Assembly: GCA_003215415.1 (NCBI GenBank)
Contig: QCKK01000009.1
Location: forward strand, 1-49,388
Reading direction: 5' to 3'
Source: Prochlorococcus sp. AG-409-N21
Lineage (GTDB): Bacteria; Cyanobacteriota; Cyanobacteriia; PCC-6307; Cyanobiaceae
Length of the DNA: 49,388 bases
In this document: positions 45,894 through 49,388 of the stretch, one piece after another
How the letters are laid out: every line of letters begins with the position of its first letter
Position numbering within the stretch: the stretch's first letter is position 1
Program-made: the position numbers and the translations under genes
Notes under the pieces: model-generated
Told to the model about the DNA's origin: nothing
Database searches by the model: none
What the model saw: only the letters and a program-made list of their open reading frames with translations

Positions 45894-45977
45894 ATCAAGA
45901 GGTTTGGGCGGAGAGTATGGTTTTGGATAAAGCTTGAGTCAAGCCTTTATCTCAGGTGTTTCATTGACTTCAGTCTT

Positions 45978-46211
45978 TCATTTCACTTGATATACCTTTG
46001 AACGTCCATTGCACTTCCTTACACCCCAGGAAATAGGCGCCTGAGACTTGGCGACTTCTTGTTCGACGCAGATATTCTGATTGTTCGCCCATTGAGCTAC
46101 GGGGCGCAAACTAACAGCAATAAAGGCGAGGCAAAAAGAACATAAAAGTAGAGCAGCTCCGTTTAAAATTTTTATCCAATCAAAGCTTTTTTTATCTTGA
46201 GTGTTGGTCAT
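45978..46211 (-). CDS. small membrane-anchored protein of unknown function
   Basis: 77 residues from the ATG at 46211 (six residues shorter than the longest frame). N-terminal helix (ILNGAALLLCSFCLAFIAVSL) then RPVAQWANNQNICVEQEVAKSQ and a Cys near the end (VRKCNGRSKVY). The two Cys of the outer part may pair. Similar short helix-plus-Cys proteins are frequent in picocyanobacteria. No function assigned. Confidence 0.65.
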   Translation of the reverse strand: MTNTQDKKSFDWIKILNGAALLLCSFCLAFIAVSLRPVAQWANNQNICVEQEVAKSQAPISWGVRKCNGRSKVYQVK

Positions 46212-46413
46212 TGAATGGCATGAGTTCAATAAGACTCAGACTATTTTGATAAATGGCTTTTGCAACTGTCTTCAGTTGACTTTGAATAATCGCTTATGCC
46301 CATCTTCTGTACTTAATTTATTTGAAGTTGTTCTATAACAAGATTTCTTCCTTGATGACCTTGATCACTTAACCCTCTAAGGGAGAAACTGGGATTTAAC
46401 TAAAACGATTCAA

Positions 46414-46935
46414 ATGCCTTCTTTGGTGACTTTGCTCATATACCTACTTGTGGGCGCATCTTTAGGCTCTTTAATGCTGCTCACTGGTATACCTGCAGCT
46501 CCTCTCTTAGGGGCTTTGTTGGGTGCTGGCTTATTAAGCATTAGTGGCCAGCTTGAAGTCGCAGCTTGGCCCTTAGGTACAAAAACGGTACTTGGGATAG
46601 GGATAGGAACAGTAATTGGCACTGGAATTAATCAAGATACAATTGAGGAGTTGCAACTGCTTTGGAAGCCGGCTTTAGTAATAACTTTCAGCCTTTTGAT
46701 AACTGGAATTCTTATTGGATTATTAGTGAATAGATTCTTTGGAGTAGAAAAAATCGTAGCCATATTAGGAGCAGCACCTGGAGGGACTATAGGAATGAGT
46801 CTTGTAGGGGCAGAATTTGGGGTTGGTGCAGCTGTTGCGGCTTTGCATGCCGTTAGATTAATAACAGTTCTTTTTTTGGTGCCTGCGATAGTGAATTTTC
46901 TTGCCCCAGCAGGAGGTATTGATGTTCCAAAGTAA
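46414..46935 (+). CDS. AbrB-family membrane protein, single-repeat form
   Basis: 173 residues, about half the length of classical AbrB/AmoA membrane proteins, which carry two such repeats. Helices: LVTLLIYLLVGASLGSLMLLTGIPAAPLLGALLGAGLL, TVLGIGIGTVIGTGI, ALVITFSLLITGILIGLLVNRFFG and LITVLFLVPAIVNFLA, with the conserved AAPGGTIGMSLVGAEFG motif. This is PF05145-type (duplicated in most members). Role unknown; probably works as a dimer to mimic the duplicated form (inference). Confidence 0.82.
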   Translation: MPSLVTLLIYLLVGASLGSLMLLTGIPAAPLLGALLGAGLLSISGQLEVAAWPLGTKTVLGIGIGTVIGTGINQDTIEELQLLWKPALVITFSLLITGILIGLLVNRFFGVEKIVAILGAAPGGTIGMSLVGAEFGVGAAVAALHAVRLITVLFLVPAIVNFLAPAGGIDVPK

Positions 46936-47460
46936 TACTTAGCCCTTTGAATTCTCTCTCGATTTCCTCAGAATAACCTTTACCATTAAAATGAAATATT
47001 GCGTGACCCAGTCGTTTTAGTAAGTTGAATCGCTAATTATTTCAAGGGTTTTCCTGGTTGGAATAAACTTTAATGTATTTCGGTTGGGCTGTTTTGGTTG
47101 TTCCTCAGAAAAGATTAGAGGGTTGTATGGCTTCAATTTAATTTTTCCCTTTACAGCTGACTTGGTGCATTTAGAAGTCAAAGAAATCACGCTTTGATTT
47201 AAGACTGAGATATGCTTTCCATGGTTTATCCTGGCTTTACTCTAAGTGGGAAGAAATTCTGATATTTAGCCTTTCCTGCATTCAAATGATTTTTAATTCA
47301 TGCTTTGGTTTGCCATGCTTTAGACGAATGTAATAAATAGGACACCCTTCTCTATGACTCGTTTTGTTTAGAAGGGCTTTCAAATGATATGCTATCCTTA
47401 CTATGCTTTTATTGAGTAATTACTTTATAGCTATTGCTATTTGTTGATCTACAGTTAACT
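46936..47460. other. non-coding gap upstream of folE
   Basis: No convincing ORF on either strand. At 47117-47133 AGAGGGTTGTATGGCTT repeats AGAGGGTTATATGGCTT of 25498-25514 (16 of 17). The folE promoter should lie in its right part. Confidence 0.5.
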
Positions 47461-48207
47461 ATGACTACTACAAACCCAACTAAAAATATTAATGAAGGTG
47501 GTGAAGATAGTATTTCCTGCAAATTAGTTTCCGAAATAATTCGCTCAAGGATTCAAGCTGATAAGGCTAGGTTTCATGCAAATGACAATATTTCAGATTA
47601 CATATTCCCAGGTGAATTAGAGACACTAGAAAAGGAGGTTGCAACGAGGATAAGAGAATTGCTTAAGACTCTATTAATTGATGTTGATAATGACCATAAT
47701 ACTCAAGAAACAGCTGAAAGGGTTTCGAGGATGTATATAAATGAAGTATTTAAAGGTAGGTATCATAAGCAGCCAAAAGTAACTAGCTTTCCAAATGATA
47801 AAAACTTAGATGAAATCTATACAGTCGGACCAATAACTGTTCGATCTGCATGTTCACATCATCTGGTACCAATTCTTGGTGATTGTTGGATAGGAATTAA
47901 GCCTGGAGATAAAGTAATTGGGTTGTCAAAGTTTGCAAGAGTTGCAGATTGGGTCTTTTCTAGACCTCATATACAGGAAGAAGCTGTAATGATACTTGCT
48001 GATGAAATTGAGACTTTATGCCAGCCTAAAGGCTTAGGAATAATTATTAAGGCACAGCATTATTGTATGAAATGGCGAGGAGTTAAAGAACCAGACACAA
48101 GTATGATCAACTCCGTGGTTAGAGGAGACTTCCGACATGATCCTAATCTTAAACAAGAGTTCTTTGAGCTAGTTAGACAACAATCTACGGTTGGAAAGAA
48201 TTATTAA
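47461..48207 (+). CDS. folE: GTP cyclohydrolase I, divergent form
   Basis: 248 residues from the ATG at 47461. The catalytic domain has TVGPITVRSACSHHLVPI (Cys and His zinc ligands; the usual CEHH is CSHH), GIKPGDKVIGLSKFARVADW and IIIKAQHYCMKWRGV (second Cys). The N-terminal helical part holds TQETAERVSRMYINEVFKG. It makes dihydroneopterin triphosphate for folate or pterins (picocyanobacteria use pterin-type cofactors). The Glu-to-Ser change and extended N-terminus suggest a second, specialised FolE rather than the main folate enzyme (inference). Confidence 0.88.
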   Translation: MTTTNPTKNINEGGEDSISCKLVSEIIRSRIQADKARFHANDNISDYIFPGELETLEKEVATRIRELLKTLLIDVDNDHNTQETAERVSRMYINEVFKGRYHKQPKVTSFPNDKNLDEIYTVGPITVRSACSHHLVPILGDCWIGIKPGDKVIGLSKFARVADWVFSRPHIQEEAVMILADEIETLCQPKGLGIIIKAQHYCMKWRGVKEPDTSMINSVVRGDFRHDPNLKQEFFELVRQQSTVGKNY

Positions 48208-48386
48208 AGACTTAAAGTCTTAGAAACTAAGAATTTTCGTTTGAAAGTAACTTTTAAATATAATTAAGTTTAAGCTGCTAACTATATTTGCCAGATCAAT
48301 CTTTTATCTTTTATATAATCAGAGTTTTTCTTTCATGGCTCGAGATTGCTTAATACGTTCCTTAAGTCTCTTATGGAGTTTTCTGA

Positions 48387-48593
48387 TTACAAATGATTAT
48401 TGCCTTTTTTCTCAAACCACTTATAGGCGTAAAAAACTCCTAGAATTAGTAGAAAAGTTAGGGCGTAATGGTTTAGGAAGATATAGATCGCATAGACAAA
48501 CAAAGGCATTAGGCAAAGTCTTTTCACGTTCAATCTCTCTTTGGCAGACATGTTTTGCCAGTTGAGATCTTTCCATTGAAAAATTTTCTTCAT
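48387..48593 (-). CDS. small membrane protein of unknown function
   Basis: 68 residues. A basic, amphipathic N-terminus (KKIFQWKDLNWQNMSAKERLNVKRLCLMP) precedes one or two short helices (LFVYAIYIFLNHYALTFLLILGVFYAYKWF) and a Lys-rich end. The overlapping plus-strand frame is less protein-like. It lies upstream of a 34-residue ORF on the same strand. Confidence 0.52.
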   Translation of the reverse strand: MKKIFQWKDLNWQNMSAKERLNVKRLCLMPLFVYAIYIFLNHYALTFLLILGVFYAYKWFEKKGNNHL

Positions 48594-48628
48594 TTGATTT
48601 ATTTGGTTAACCCTGAAAAGAGAAAGAA

Positions 48629-48733
48629 CTAGGCAAAGACAAACGCGTTCAGGGCAACAGCCAATGAGATTGAAATGATCTTGACGATTTGTCGAGGTTC
48701 CTCTGTCTCAGGATTTAACCTTAATCTTGGCAT
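48629..48733 (-). CDS. 34-residue single-helix membrane peptide
   Basis: ATG at 48733, TAG at 48629. Starts MPRLRLNPETEEPRQIVKII and ends in one hydrophobic helix SISLAVALNAFVFA. It lies 36 bases upstream of the 68-residue ORF on the same strand, so the two may share a transcript. No family recognised. Confidence 0.5.
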   Translation of the reverse strand: MPRLRLNPETEEPRQIVKIISISLAVALNAFVFA

Positions 48734-49388
48734 GGTTTTAAGCCGCTGTTTTGGTTTCTGATGGGTTTGGATTTGATTTTGACTTTTCAGGTTTGCCTTC
48801 TTGTTGGATGGCTTAGGAAGTTCATCTAAGACTGTATTAACTAATAGCTAAGAGGGCTTTAAAGGTTAGGTTTTGTCTGTTTATTCAGGTTTGTTGACTC
48901 TTGAAAAAGCCTTCTTGGTTCCCAAATCCCTTTCCTATAAGTGGTTTGGGAAACTCGGATGATTAGGGTTGATTTAGAACGCTTTTTCAGTCCACCTTAA
49001 AGCAAAAAAAAAGACCCTTGCGTAACTCGCTGGGCCTAGGTGATGGGGAGCTTTATTTTTAGGCGACTAAAGAGGGCAATGCAACCCCCCATAAATGTTG
49101 ATTTTGCCTAACTAAGCCATAAGCCACACCATAAGTAGTGTGTATCTACCGATGACAAAGCTCTTGACACTCACTAGGCTCAATGTGGCCGGGTGATGGG
49201 GATCATACGGCTTGCATATCAAAGCCTCTTTTTTGTAAGGGAGGCTTTTTTAATGATTTGTTTTGCTCTTTCTTTTAACTGCTTTTTGCAGATACCTATA
49301 TCACCAGGCCACTCCAACAGTGGCAGTGGTTTTCAAGAAAAGTATTTTCCTTGAGATTGCAATTAAAAAAAGGATAAGAGTGCTTGAA
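48734..49388. other. long gap without a recognised gene
   Basis: No ORF above about 30 codons looks real. A GGTGATGGGGA motif in a GGCC context occurs twice in direct orientation (about 49038 and 49193), 155 bases apart. A run of nine A (about 49003) followed by GACCCTTGCG reads as a possible minus-strand terminator tail. A plus-strand terminator lies at 49221-49252, so a small RNA may be encoded between. Confidence 0.45.
49221..49252 (+). terminator. rho-independent terminator
   Basis: Stem AAGCCTC (49222-49228) / GAGGCTT (49241-49247) with a 12-base loop and a T run after it. No protein gene ends here on the plus strand, so it probably closes an untranslated RNA. Confidence 0.75.

Noticed and set aside
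48335-48565. 76-codon plus-strand frame
   Set aside because: Antisense to the more protein-like 68-residue membrane ORF; the composition looks like a shadow.

Overview
The window looks like the chromosome of a marine picocyanobacterium, most likely a low-light-adapted Prochlorococcus. Reasons: it is AT-rich overall; it carries the plastid/cyanobacterial ribosomal protein PSRP-3, a cyanobacterial omega subunit, DUF1818, DUF2811 and DUF3326 proteins, ferredoxin-nitrite reductase beside a FocA-type transporter, and many 30-80 residue membrane or acidic proteins in loosely packed intergenic DNA. Strain assignment is inference.

Layout. 1-21.7 kb is dense housekeeping: DUF3326, alanine dehydrogenase, a coupled nadE-nadD-GTPase-CNNM run, pepP, a HAD phosphatase, PSRP-3, a small transaldolase, atpD-atpC, groES-groEL behind a CIRCE-like operator, secG, gpmI, pyrR, an Hsp70-like ATPase, rpoZ and an EVE-domain gene. 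21.8-25.2 kb is a metal-handling block: a HupE-type transporter behind a cobalamin riboswitch, then a CobW-like P-loop gene coupled to two metallophosphoesterase-like genes behind a Fur/Zur-like palindrome. 25.5-27.7 kb holds three unrecognised exported proteins in a row. 27.7-30.4 kb holds a MASE1 histidine kinase and NarL-type response regulator, with a perfect 7-2-7 NarL-style operator between them and a divergent unknown gene. 31-36.4 kb holds a FAD2-like desaturase and the nitrite block (nirA, a 47-residue ORF, focA, a HEAT-repeat gene) with two exact NtcA boxes upstream.

36.4-46.3 kb is accessory, island-like DNA: a tyrosine-recombinase-like half protein, a P450, an alkyltransferase-like protein, an OsmC-cupin fusion, a deoxyribosyltransferase/phosphoribosyltransferase pair, many tiny ORFs, and decayed genes (a frameshifted cupin and the 3' end of an asparagine synthase). 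46.4-48.7 kb holds a half-length AbrB-type membrane protein, a divergent folE and small membrane proteins.

The strongest unexplained signal is a dispersed repeat family. Pieces of a 5' gene module, carrying the start codon and first codons of the EVE gene (MTDISYWLM / MTEINYWPM), recur from 21.6 to 45.9 kb in front of different short ORFs. They are mixed with duplicated cupin and acidic-tail fragments, one copy of which shows a microhomology-type internal deletion. The NarL-type operator, the DnaA-box inverted repeat at 20.6 kb and the duplicated groEL 3' end are the other main leads.
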